Below are positions 8,009 through 16,190 of a DNA stretch of 35,939 nucleotides, piece by piece. Location: NCBI GenBank assembly GCA_003219415.1, contig QHOS01000025.1, forward strand, positions 1-35,939. Reading direction: 5' to 3'. Each line of letters begins with the position of its first letter. Position 1 is the stretch's first letter. This DNA is from Verrucomicrobiota bacterium. GTDB lineage: Bacteria; Verrucomicrobiota; Verrucomicrobiia; Chthoniobacterales; UBA10450. A program made the position numbers and the translations under genes. The notes under the pieces were generated by a model, which was not told where the DNA came from, made no database searches, and saw nothing but the letters and a program-made list of their open reading frames with translations.

Positions 8009-8779
8009 GTGAACGGGAAGGCTGGCGACCGGGGTGAAGATGGACCTGGCGAGTTTGTAACTACCCGCTGGAGCCTTATCCTTTCCGCCGCCAACGGAAG
8101 CGAAGAACAAAAGGCGCGCGACGCGCTGGCCGAGCTTTGCCGAACTTATTGGCGACCCGTTTTCTCGTTCGTCTGCAGACACGGCTATTCCACACAGGAC
8201 GCGCAGGACCTTACGCAGGATTTTTTTATGACCATTCTGAAGAAAAATTGGTTGCACCACGCCGATCGAAGTCGCGGTCGGTTCCGCTCGCTGTTGCTCA
8301 AGTCGCTCCAAAATTTTCTTGTTAACGCCACCGAGAAATCACATGCCCACAAACGCGGCGGCGGCGCGGAATTTATTTCCTGGGACGATTGGATGGCGGA
8401 AGCGCAGTCGCAATTGTCCATCCCAATTCAAGCACTCGACTCCGTGCCGCCGGAGCGCATCTTCGACCTCGCTTGGGCGACGACGGTTGTGGAACACGCG
8501 TTTCAACGCCTGCGGGAAGAATGCGAGAGCAGAGGCAAGCTCTGGCTTTTCCAAGCACTAAGCTCCCATCTTACTGATGAACGCGATGAACTGTCATATG
8601 CCAATCTATCTGCGGAATTGGAAATGGCGGAGACGGCCGTGAAAAAACAGCTGCACAACATGCGCCAGCGTTACCGCAGTCTGCTGCGCGATGAAGTCTC
8701 ACGCACGGTCCAAAATCCTGCCGACGTAGATGACGAGATCCGGTATCTGTGTGCAGCGCTCGCAGGAAGAACCGCGTAA
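8009..8779 (+). CDS. ECF-type RNA polymerase sigma factor, kinase-associated group
   Basis: The core matches the ECF sigma factors that sit beside Ser/Thr kinases in Planctomycetes, Acidobacteria and Verrucomicrobia: FVTTRWSLILSA, then LCRTYWRPVFSFVCRHGYS, DAQDLTQDFFMTIL (region 2) and a C-terminal region-4-like segment (ELEMAETAVKKQLHNMRQRY). The reading frame is open back into tRNA-Leu, so the true start must lie downstream of the tRNA. GTG at 8009 (256 aa) is the best in-frame candidate, though its ribosome-binding site is weak; the start is uncertain. The stop codon is only five bases before the kinase start, so the two genes are almost certainly co-transcribed. No anti-sigma gene is seen; the kinase may take that role. 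Confidence 0.88.
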   Translation: MNGKAGDRGEDGPGEFVTTRWSLILSAANGSEEQKARDALAELCRTYWRPVFSFVCRHGYSTQDAQDLTQDFFMTILKKNWLHHADRSRGRFRSLLLKSLQNFLVNATEKSHAHKRGGGAEFISWDDWMAEAQSQLSIPIQALDSVPPERIFDLAWATTVVEHAFQRLREECESRGKLWLFQALSSHLTDERDELSYANLSAELEMAETAVKKQLHNMRQRYRSLLRDEVSRTVQNPADVDDEIRYLCAALAGRTA

Positions 8780-8784
8780 CTTTG

Positions 8785-11148
8785 ATGAAGACTTCCGACC
8801 ACCGGTCTGATTCACTCCCGAGCGCGAGTAAAGGCACCGCAAAATGCGAGAAGTGCGGCGCAACCATGCGACTCGACACCGGAGTTTGTGTTAGCTGCCT
8901 CTTGCTCGAGGGACTGGAAACTGATGGCGACGTATCCAAGGCGGTTTATGAAAGCGTACTCGACGAGGTGGACGCGTCGCACAAGCCTTGGTTCTTAGGC
9001 AACTACGAAATTCTCGAGCAGATCGGTTGCGGCGGCATGGGCGTGATCTATCGCGCCAGGCAACGACATTCCCGGCGCATCGTCGCGGTAAAGCGCGTCC
9101 TTAGTTATCGCGCTGATTCACACGGAGCGCTGCAGCGTTTCCGACGAGAAGCACAGGCGGTGGCCAGTCTGGATCATCCAAACATCCTTCCGATATACGA
9201 GGTGAGCGAAAGCGAGGACGGCCTGCCGTTTTTCAGCATGAAGTTCGCGGAGAAGGGAAGCTTGCAAGAGAACACGGCTTCTCTGCGCGATGAACCGCGG
9301 AAGTGCGTGCAACTCATGGCAAAAGTCGCGCATGCTGTCGAATACGCCCACAGCCGGGGAGTTCTCCACCGTGATCTAAAACCGGGAAACATTCTGCTCA
9401 ACGATCGGGGCGAGCCACTGGTCAGCGATTTCGGTTTGGCGAAGCTGCTGGACGGGAACAACGATCTTACAAGGTCGCTGACTACGTTCGGAACAGCAGG
9501 TTTTATTGCCCCTGAGCAAGCTAATGGTGCAGCCGCCGATTTTACGCCGGCGGCCGATGTTTACAGTCTCGGCGCAGTTCTGTTCAACGTGCTTGCCGGA
9601 CGTCCGCCATTCCTGGGTTCGAATCCGGTTTCCGTGATTCGTCAAGCGTCTGAAACGCAGGCGCCCAAACTACGCTCGCTGGTACCATCACTCGATCGGG
9701 ATTTGGAGACGATTTGTGCACGCTGCCTCGAACGTGATCCAAAAGCGCGCTACCGCTCCGCCGGCGATCTCGCAGCCGATCTGGAACGCTGGCTCGGCGG
9801 CCGTCCAATCGTAGCCCGCCCGGTTTCACCTCCAGCGCGGATCTGGCGCTGGTCGCGTCGTAACCCCAAACTGGTTGGAGCAGCGACTGCCGGTCTTCTT
9901 TTAGGCGCGGCTGCGGTTTGGTTATTTCGCGCCGAACTCTTCCGAGCTTCGCAGTTTAATCCCCCGGACAGGAGTATTGCTGTTCTACCATTTACCGATT
10001 CTAGCGAGACGAAAGATCAGGAATATTTGTGTGACGGCATAAGCGAGGAGATTCTCGATACCTTGGCGCAGGCTGACGATTTGCGCGTGGTCGGCCGAAG
10101 TTCGTCATTCTCATTGAAAGGAAAGAACACAAAGGAGGTTGGAGAAAAGCTTAACGTTGGAAATGTGCTTGACGGAAGGTTGCAGCGCCAAGGTAACCGC
10201 GTTCGTGTAACAGCCGAACTGATTGACGCGCGAAACGGTTTTCGCGTGTGGACGGAAACTTATGACCGCGAGTTGGACGACGCATTTGCACTTCAAGGCG
10301 AAATCGCCCGGTCTATCGTTGACGCGCTCAAGATCAAGCTCGGCGTTCGGCTTTCCGCTCACGAACAACCCGGCAACGACGCGTACGACGTTTATCTACA
10401 GCGACTTTTCACGGATGTAACTCATCCGACAGGAATAAGCAGTATTGGCATTAGCGTGCCCGTACAGAATCCATTAAATCCATTCACCGTTCCGGATTAC
10501 ACATCTGCGGGAGGTTTCGACACGCGCCACCCGGACACTCGAGTGACCGCTGCACCTCCAGGGACGGGAGTCACTACCAGTGTGCGTGATCGCGCATCGG
10601 AAGCCGGTCTGCAAACGAACAAAATTACAGCGGACGTGACCGCTGCGCCTCCACGGACAGGATTCGCTACCAATGTGCGCGATCGCGCATCGGAAGCCGG
10701 TCTGCAAACGAACAAGATTATAGCGGACGGGCCAGCGGCCATTCATGGGTTTGTCAAAGATGCAAAAGGCGAACCGATTAAAGGCGCAGGCGTTCGAATC
10801 GAATCGCGAGACGGCAAACAGGTGTTCAGCACAGTTAAGACCGATCCAAACGGCCGCTATATTTCACAGGGACTGCAACCGGGCGTTTACCGGGTAACGT
10901 TGCTTGTAAATGGCGCGGTCAAGGCGTCGATCATGAACACGCAAACCAAGGCGGATCAACCGACTCAGCTGAATTTCGATTTCAAGCCAACGTCCGAAGC
11001 AGGTAACATTGCAAAGGGCGGAAAGCGCATGGTGTGGGTGCCAGCTCGTACCGGGAGCCATATCGGCGGTACTTGGGTCGAAGTCGACGACAGGGGAAAG
11101 GCGCATTCCGGTTCCAACATTGAGACAGTCACCGCTCGTACTTGGTAA
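8785..11148 (+). CDS. Ser/Thr kinase with zinc-ribbon, TolB-like and carboxypeptidase-regulatory-like domains
   Basis: Layout of the 787-aa product: a CxxC-x10-CxxC zinc-ribbon-like motif (Cys 21, 24, 35, 38); a complete Hanks kinase (glycine loop GCGGMG 81-86, Lys103 in VAVKRV, HRDLKPGN 196-203, DFG 215-217, APE 242-244); one membrane helix about 363-383; a TolB/FlgO-like domain beginning RSIAVLPFTDSSE (about 395-523); a linker with two near-identical 31-residue repeats (587-648); and a carboxypeptidase-regulatory-like beta domain (650-723; HGFVKDAKGEPIKGAGVRI, then GRYISQGLQPGVYRVTL). The TPR tail usual after the TolB-like domain is absent. The start follows the sigma-factor stop by five bases, which identifies the pair as one operon. 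The gene likely encodes a transmembrane signal relay acting on the sigma factor; this is inference. Confidence 0.93.
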   Translation: MKTSDHRSDSLPSASKGTAKCEKCGATMRLDTGVCVSCLLLEGLETDGDVSKAVYESVLDEVDASHKPWFLGNYEILEQIGCGGMGVIYRARQRHSRRIVAVKRVLSYRADSHGALQRFRREAQAVASLDHPNILPIYEVSESEDGLPFFSMKFAEKGSLQENTASLRDEPRKCVQLMAKVAHAVEYAHSRGVLHRDLKPGNILLNDRGEPLVSDFGLAKLLDGNNDLTRSLTTFGTAGFIAPEQANGAAADFTPAADVYSLGAVLFNVLAGRPPFLGSNPVSVIRQASETQAPKLRSLVPSLDRDLETICARCLERDPKARYRSAGDLAADLERWLGGRPIVARPVSPPARIWRWSRRNPKLVGAATAGLLLGAAAVWLFRAELFRASQFNPPDRSIAVLPFTDSSETKDQEYLCDGISEEILDTLAQADDLRVVGRSSSFSLKGKNTKEVGEKLNVGNVLDGRLQRQGNRVRVTAELIDARNGFRVWTETYDRELDDAFALQGEIARSIVDALKIKLGVRLSAHEQPGNDAYDVYLQRLFTDVTHPTGISSIGISVPVQNPLNPFTVPDYTSAGGFDTRHPDTRVTAAPPGTGVTTSVRDRASEAGLQTNKITADVTAAPPRTGFATNVRDRASEAGLQTNKIIADGPAAIHGFVKDAKGEPIKGAGVRIESRDGKQVFSTVKTDPNGRYISQGLQPGVYRVTLLVNGAVKASIMNTQTKADQPTQLNFDFKPTSEAGNIAKGGKRMVWVPARTGSHIGGTWVEVDDRGKAHSGSNIETVTARTW
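10543..10728 (+). repeat. Tandem 93-bp repeat inside the kinase gene
   Basis: Two consecutive in-frame 93-bp units encode VTAAPPGTGVTTSVRD and VTAAPPRTGFATNVRD, both continuing RASEAGLQTNKI. They form the linker between the TolB-like and the regulatory-like domains. High identity suggests a recent slippage-type duplication. Confidence 0.85.
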
Positions 11149-11362
11149 TTTTGAAAACCGCCACGACGAACCAACGGCCAATATCAGGGGCCGTACATGG
11201 TATGTCGCGCTGAAGAAGCGCTTCTAATCTGTAGCCACGGCCCAGTAAGCCGTGTGCGCGCCACTAACAAAGGCGCTGCAGCAGTAGTCGGTCCCGCTCT
11301 TTTTCTACCGTTTAAGTAATTTTCTCGGAACTTCGCCTCTTCTTTCCTGTAGGAAGCATTGA

Positions 11363-13048
11363 ATGGTGCGACAGAATTTTCCCGCCCCAATCTTCGGCCT
11401 GCTCTTCTGGCTCATATTCGTGAGTACTGGCCGGACTCAAAACGGTGGTACCTGGCAAACGCGGGCCCCCATGCCTGTTAGCCGCCAAGAACTCGCGACT
11501 GGGGTGCTAAATGGCAAGGTGTACGTCGTTGGCGGTTATGATGCAGATGCTCACTCCACGGCCACAGTGCAGGTCTATAATCCAACCACCGACACGTGGA
11601 CTTTGGCGCAGGCGCTTCCTATTGCGGTTAATCATAACGCCGCAGCCGTGGCGGGGGGAAAACTTTACAGCTTCGGCGCGGGCGTAGGAGAGACGTTTGT
11701 TTACGATCCAAACAGTAACTCGTGGGCTGCCAGAGCTTCCAGCCATTACGTGCACCGCGGAACTGCCGCAGTCGGAGTAATCAATAATAGAATTTATGTT
11801 ACTGGCGGGGAAGGCACTCCCAGCCAACGCGAGCTGGAGGTGTACGATCCAGTCGCAAACACATGGACAGTTAAGGCGCCCATGAGCGTTCCGCGCAATC
11901 ACACCGCTGGCGGCGTGATCAATGGGAAATTCTACGTTGTTGGTGGCCGAGCCGGACCGTCAACTGATGCCCTCGAAGTTTACAATCCGCAGACTAATAC
12001 CTGGTCCACGCTAGCGCCGATGCCAACCGCCCGCTCCGGTTTCGCAGCGGCGGTCGTCAACAATGAGCTTTGGGTTTTCGGCGGGGAAGACCCTCAAACT
12101 CTGGTTTTGCGTGCAGAGGTGGAGGTCTATAGTCCTGCCACTAACAGCTGGCGTCGGTTGCCCAATATGCCTTCGCCGCGGCATGGAATCTGGGCATCGG
12201 TTATTGGGAACAAAATCTACATTCCAGGTGGTGGCACCACCCCGGCCTTGATAAATCCTACGAATACGAACCAGATTTTTACCGTTAGCGTAGCAGAGAG
12301 GGCTGCACTGGCCGACTTTAATAACGACGGCCACCCGGATTATGTGCTCCGTAAGCCAAGCACGCATCAAACGGCGATCTGGTATCTAAACAACAACATT
12401 TATCAGGGTGGCGCTTTAGGTCCAAGCATCACAGTTGGCTGGGCCCTGGATGGTGTGGCGGATTTCAATCGTGACGTGCATCCAGATTACGCACTATTCA
12501 ATCCCACTACCGATCGAACAGCGATTTGGTATATGTCAGGGCCAACGCGCATCGCAAGCGCGTATGGGCCAACGCTTCCCGGTGGCTGGGATTTGGTGGC
12601 TACGGCCGATTTTAACGGTAATGGCTACCCGGACTATGTGCTTTACAATGCAAGCACGCGCCAGACAGCGATCTGGTATCTGAACAACAACGTTTTCGTT
12701 AGCGGCGGGTTCGGTCCAACTCTTCCGGTCAACTGGAACGTGGTGGGGGTAGCAGATTTTAATCGCGACGGCCATAGAGATTATTTGTTGTTCAATTCCA
12801 GTAATCACCAAACAGCGATTTGGTATTTATCAGGGCGAACGTTGGTCGGAGGCGCTTATGGGCCGATCATTCCCAGTGGGTGGGCGTTAGTGGCTACGGC
12901 TGACTTTAACAGTGACGGGCGTCCGGATTATCTGCTTTACAATCCAGCCACTCGCCAGACAGCGATCTGGTATCTCAACAACAACGTTTACGTCAGTTCC
13001 GCATTTGGCCCGACCCTTCCAGCTGCTTGGAGCTTGGTCGGGCAGTGA
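11363..13048 (+). CDS. Secreted kelch-repeat protein with C-terminal 49-residue VCBS/FG-GAP-like repeats
   Basis: A signal peptide (FGLLFWLIFVSTGRTQ) leads into about five to six kelch-type blades of the form VNGKVYVVGG, then VYNPTTDTW (residues ~30-300), predicted to fold as a beta-propeller. Five exact-length 49-residue units follow from residue 317 to the end, each ADFNxDGxPDYxLxN, then QTAIWYLNNN and GPTLPxGW. They alternate between an IWYLNNN type and an IWYxSG type. The ADFNxDGxxD segments resemble calcium-binding FG-GAP/VCBS loops. It is probably an extracellular binding or adhesion protein. The gene ends in the middle of the repeat array; the same repeat pattern continues in decayed form after the stop codon. 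ATG lies 11 bases after TTCCTGTAGGAAG, in which the AGGA ribosome-binding motif pairs with TCCT. Confidence 0.88.
   Translation: MVRQNFPAPIFGLLFWLIFVSTGRTQNGGTWQTRAPMPVSRQELATGVLNGKVYVVGGYDADAHSTATVQVYNPTTDTWTLAQALPIAVNHNAAAVAGGKLYSFGAGVGETFVYDPNSNSWAARASSHYVHRGTAAVGVINNRIYVTGGEGTPSQRELEVYDPVANTWTVKAPMSVPRNHTAGGVINGKFYVVGGRAGPSTDALEVYNPQTNTWSTLAPMPTARSGFAAAVVNNELWVFGGEDPQTLVLRAEVEVYSPATNSWRRLPNMPSPRHGIWASVIGNKIYIPGGGTTPALINPTNTNQIFTVSVAERAALADFNNDGHPDYVLRKPSTHQTAIWYLNNNIYQGGALGPSITVGWALDGVADFNRDVHPDYALFNPTTDRTAIWYMSGPTRIASAYGPTLPGGWDLVATADFNGNGYPDYVLYNASTRQTAIWYLNNNVFVSGGFGPTLPVNWNVVGVADFNRDGHRDYLLFNSSNHQTAIWYLSGRTLVGGAYGPIIPSGWALVATADFNSDGRPDYLLYNPATRQTAIWYLNNNVYVSSAFGPTLPAAWSLVGQ
12311..13045 (+). 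repeat. Five tandem 147-bp repeats
   Basis: Five 147-bp units follow one another without a break, each beginning with the codons for ADFN. Units 1, 3 and 5 resemble each other more than units 2 and 4, so the older duplication unit may have been a 294-bp pair. Confidence 0.9.
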
Positions 13049-13139
13049 GCAAACATAAGCGCGCATCTCGAAGAAGACGCTCGTATCGTACAAACCGAGC
13101 TGCGCCTTGGGCAGCGACAACATAACAGCCGTCTGCAGA

Positions 13140-13413
13140 CCGGGCGAGCGGATCTATCCCATCGCAATACAGGCCACACCGCTATCGGCTATTTATTGGG
13201 ACTAGCGGTTATTGGTGCCGCAAAAGGGGCCGCTCCTTCCCAGCGGCTGGGCATTGGTAGTTACAGCCGACTTTAACGGTGACGCCAAACCGGATTACTC
13301 GCTCTACAACACGAGCACCGGGCAAACCGCGATCTGGTATCTGAACAATAATATTTACATCGGTGGCGCGTACGGCCCGACTCTTCCTATTGGCTAGAGC
13401 TTGGTCGCACCAT
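13140..13413 (+). pseudogene. Decayed continuation of the 147-bp repeat array
   Basis: Beyond the kelch gene stop, 13160-13260 aligns at DNA level with the even-type unit (CTATCGGCTATTTATTGGG against CGATTTGGTATTTATCAGG; then TTCCCAG and GGCTGGGCATTGGTAG). From about 13266, an odd-type unit is readable (ADFNGDAKPDYSLYN, QTAIWYLNNN, GPTLPIG) until a TAG where the others read W. The stretch 13049-13140 is not alignable with confidence. At least two more units therefore once existed and were cut off by the stop at 13046 plus frame errors. Confidence 0.75.
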
Positions 13414-13552
13414 GAGTGACGGCCTTGGCGCCGCGTTTTAGGCGTTAACTGTTCACGTTTTGGGGAAGCAGACCACTACTCGGCAGTCTTAGCGCGACCG
13501 GTTCAGCGCTTAACTATCGACGACTGGGCAATCTGGGGTAACGGTTTTGTTA

Positions 13553-15325
13553 ATGACGAAAGAGGAAATCGCTGGCGTGCTGGAGCAAATCGCGACACTG
13601 CTCGAATTGAAGAACGAAAACCCTTTCAAAATCCGGGCTTACACGAATGCCGCGCGTGCGGTCGAAACATTTGGCGGAAATATCAGCAATTTTCAGGATG
13701 AAGAAGCGCTTTCGAAAATTCCCGGAATCGGGAAGAGCATCGCTCTCAAGATCAAGGAACTCGCGACGACTGGATCGCTGAAATATCTGGCGGAATTGAG
13801 CGCGGAATTTCCATCCGGAATTCTCGAATTGTTCTCACTGCCCGGGCTTGGCGCCAAGAAGATTAAGGCTCTTCACGACAAGCTTCAGATCAGTTCCATC
13901 GAGCAGCTGCAAAAAGCATGCGAAATCGGGCGTGTCGCTGAATTGCCCGGTTTCGGCGAAACAACCCAGCAAAAACTCTGTGACATCATTGCAAAACGCG
14001 CCGCGCACGCCGGTTCATTTCAAGTCGGGCAGATCGCAGCAGAAGCGGAAACATTGCGGTCCGATCTGGCGGCACAGGGCAGCGCTGTGCAGGTCGATCT
14101 GGCTGGAAGTTATCGGCGGAGAAAAGAGATCGTACATGATTTGGATCTTTTGGTGGCGACGAAGAACCCCGCGGACATCACGAAATTTTTCGTTTCCCAT
14201 CCGCTGGTGGAATCGATTATCGCGCAGGGGCCCACCAAATCGAGCGTACGACTGCGATCGGGAGTGCAGTGCGATCTGCGAGTGGTGAGCACGACGGAAT
14301 ATCCTTTCGCGCTCGCTTATTTCACCGGAAACAAGGAACACAACATCGAATTACGCAGCCGTGCGCTCCAGCGGGGCTGGACGCTCAACGAATACCGGCT
14401 CGCTCCGCTTCCGGTGGATCCGAAAGCGAAGAAGAAAAGGCCGATAAAGAAAATTCCAAACGTGCACGATGAAGCAGGCCTTTATCGTGCAGTCGATCTC
14501 GATTTTATTCCGCCGGAATTACGGGAGAATTGGGGTGAATTCGAAGCCGCTGAGAACCATTCGCTGCCAAAACTCATTGAGAAGGAAAACCTGCGCGGCA
14601 CATTTCATTGTCACACAACGGCAAGCGATGGGCACAACTCCGTCGAGGAGATGGCGGAAGCTGCACAGGAGCTGGGACTCGAGTACCTCGGGATCGCAGA
14701 CCATAGCCGAAGCTCGATCCAGGCACATGGATTGGACGAAGCGAAGTTGCGCTTCCAAATCGCCAGCATTCGGACGTTGAATAACAAGCTGCACGGCCTT
14801 CGCCTTTTTGCGGGTGTGGAATGCGACATTCTGCGCGACGGTTCGCTTGATTTTCCAAACGAAGTCCTCGCAGAGCTCGATTACGTCGTTGCGTCCGTTC
14901 ATTCCGTGTTCAATTTAAGTGAAATTGAGATGACCCGCCGCGTGATCCGGGCCATGGAGAATCCGTTCGTTACGATGCTGGCGCATCCAACTGGCCGATT
15001 GCTCCTGAAGCGAGATCCCTATCCAATTGATATTCCAAAAATCGTCGATGCGGCGGCGCGCACGGGGACATGGATCGAGCTCAATGCTGCGCCGAAGCGC
15101 CTCGATCTCGACTGGAGGTGGTGGCCACTGGCGAAACAAAAGGGTGTTAAATGTGTGATTAACCCGGACGCGCATCGCACGGAGAGATTGCAAGATTTGT
15201 GGTTCGGAATCGGGATCGCGCGCAAAGGCTGGCTGACCAAAGCGGACGTGATGAATTGCTTACCGGTTGTTAAGATCGAGGGCGCGCTCCGCGCAAAGCG
15301 GGAGTCGGTAGGGGGCGATCGCTGA
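13553..15325 (+). CDS. polX: PolX-type DNA polymerase / PHP-domain exonuclease
   Basis: The 590-residue protein shows the full bacterial PolX layout. Helix-hairpin-helix elements (KIPGIGKSIALKIKEL, then LPGLGAKKIKAL and LPGFGETTQQKL) are followed by the family X nucleotidyltransferase core with GSYRRRKEIVHDLDLLV, holding the catalytic Asp pair. The C-terminal PHP domain has HCHTTASDG, GIADHS, ASVHS, AHPTGR and NPDAH, the metal-binding His/Asp set. The known role of the family is gap-filling synthesis and 3'-5' exonuclease activity in base-excision repair. ATG at 13553 is preferred over a TTG six bases upstream. It follows the decayed kelch repeats and converges with the arginine genes. Confidence 0.95.
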   Translation: MTKEEIAGVLEQIATLLELKNENPFKIRAYTNAARAVETFGGNISNFQDEEALSKIPGIGKSIALKIKELATTGSLKYLAELSAEFPSGILELFSLPGLGAKKIKALHDKLQISSIEQLQKACEIGRVAELPGFGETTQQKLCDIIAKRAAHAGSFQVGQIAAEAETLRSDLAAQGSAVQVDLAGSYRRRKEIVHDLDLLVATKNPADITKFFVSHPLVESIIAQGPTKSSVRLRSGVQCDLRVVSTTEYPFALAYFTGNKEHNIELRSRALQRGWTLNEYRLAPLPVDPKAKKKRPIKKIPNVHDEAGLYRAVDLDFIPPELRENWGEFEAAENHSLPKLIEKENLRGTFHCHTTASDGHNSVEEMAEAAQELGLEYLGIADHSRSSIQAHGLDEAKLRFQIASIRTLNNKLHGLRLFAGVECDILRDGSLDFPNEVLAELDYVVASVHSVFNLSEIEMTRRVIRAMENPFVTMLAHPTGRLLLKRDPYPIDIPKIVDAAARTGTWIELNAAPKRLDLDWRWWPLAKQKGVKCVINPDAHRTERLQDLWFGIGIARKGWLTKADVMNCLPVVKIEGALRAKRESVGGDR

Positions 15326-15370
15326 GCGCACCGGAACTTTACGGATGCCGCGGCGGTTCGTCCCGACCAC

Positions 15371-16177
15371 TTAGCACTTTTCTCGTTGCGGCATAAACAT
15401 GGTGAGGCATTTGCAGGCCCCGCCGGCTTTGATGAATTCGCTCATCGGCAGTTCGTAGCAGCAGTAGCCGCGGTCTTGCAGCGTCGCGACGAGCCGCGGC
15501 GCGCCTTCGGGTAGGACGATATCTCGCTCGATGACGACCGCATTGCATGAAAAGTGCATTGCTTCCTCTGGCAAAACGTCGATCAAGCCAGTGACCTGTT
15601 CGCGAATTGCGCGCTGGCCGTATTCATCGAACGCGGACGGAAACCAAAACGCGGAGCCGTCCGGCAAGGGGCAAAAGCAGGTGTCGAGATGATAAAAGCG
15701 CGGATCGACCAATTCGACTGAGATTACGAGACAGCCAAGGATATCCGCCAGGGCGCGGTGAGATTGAATGTCGGAACGAAATTTGTAACCGCAGAAGAGC
15801 GCATCGCCGCCAAAAAGCGCGTCGCCTTCGCCCTCGAAATAAAGATTTTCCGGCAACCAATTCACGTCATAACCGCGTTGTTCCATCCATTTCGCGAAGA
15901 AGGGCTGCTCACCCGCGCGCTCTTTATGGCGAAAATTACTGGGGATGAATTTGCGACCAATCGTCAATCCGGCGTTTGCCGTGAAAACCATATCGGGAAG
16001 TCCGGGCTGGGGCGAAATCAAATGAACGTCGCAATCGAGATTTGAAAGTCGCGCATGCAATTCTTTCCACTGCTTTTGCACCAGGGCTGCGTCGGCGCCG
16101 TGCGCGCGGCTCATCCAGGGATTGATCTCGTACTCGATCCCGTAGTAATCGGGCGGACAGAGGAGCAGTTCGCGCAT
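15371..16177 (-). CDS. Amidinotransferase-fold arginine dihydrolase / dimethylargininase-like enzyme
   Basis: The 268-residue product has the pentein (arginine-modifying) fold signatures: FTANAG early, NLYFEGEGDALF, FYHLDTCFCPL with the catalytic His, and the terminal GGACKCLT with the nucleophilic Cys. The FTANAG form and the neighbour point to arginine dihydrolase (ArgZ/AgrE N-domain: arginine to ornithine, CO2 and two ammonia) rather than to DDAH; this is inference. The start at MRELLLCPPDYYG is chosen because the longer frame would run into the upstream gene and add unlike sequence. It lies 13 bases downstream of the ornithine-metabolism gene, so both are one operon. Confidence 0.85.
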   Translation of the reverse strand: MRELLLCPPDYYGIEYEINPWMSRAHGADAALVQKQWKELHARLSNLDCDVHLISPQPGLPDMVFTANAGLTIGRKFIPSNFRHKERAGEQPFFAKWMEQRGYDVNWLPENLYFEGEGDALFGGDALFCGYKFRSDIQSHRALADILGCLVISVELVDPRFYHLDTCFCPLPDGSAFWFPSAFDEYGQRAIREQVTGLIDVLPEEAMHFSCNAVVIERDIVLPEGAPRLVATLQDRGYCCYELPMSEFIKAGGACKCLTMFMPQREKC

Positions 16178-16190
16178 AAGGACTGTCAAT

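Noticed and set aside
9139-9147. TTCCGACGA within the second kinase gene as a PrsR site.
   Set aside because: It is inside coding sequence, has no left half-site and no nearby sigma-54 promoter.
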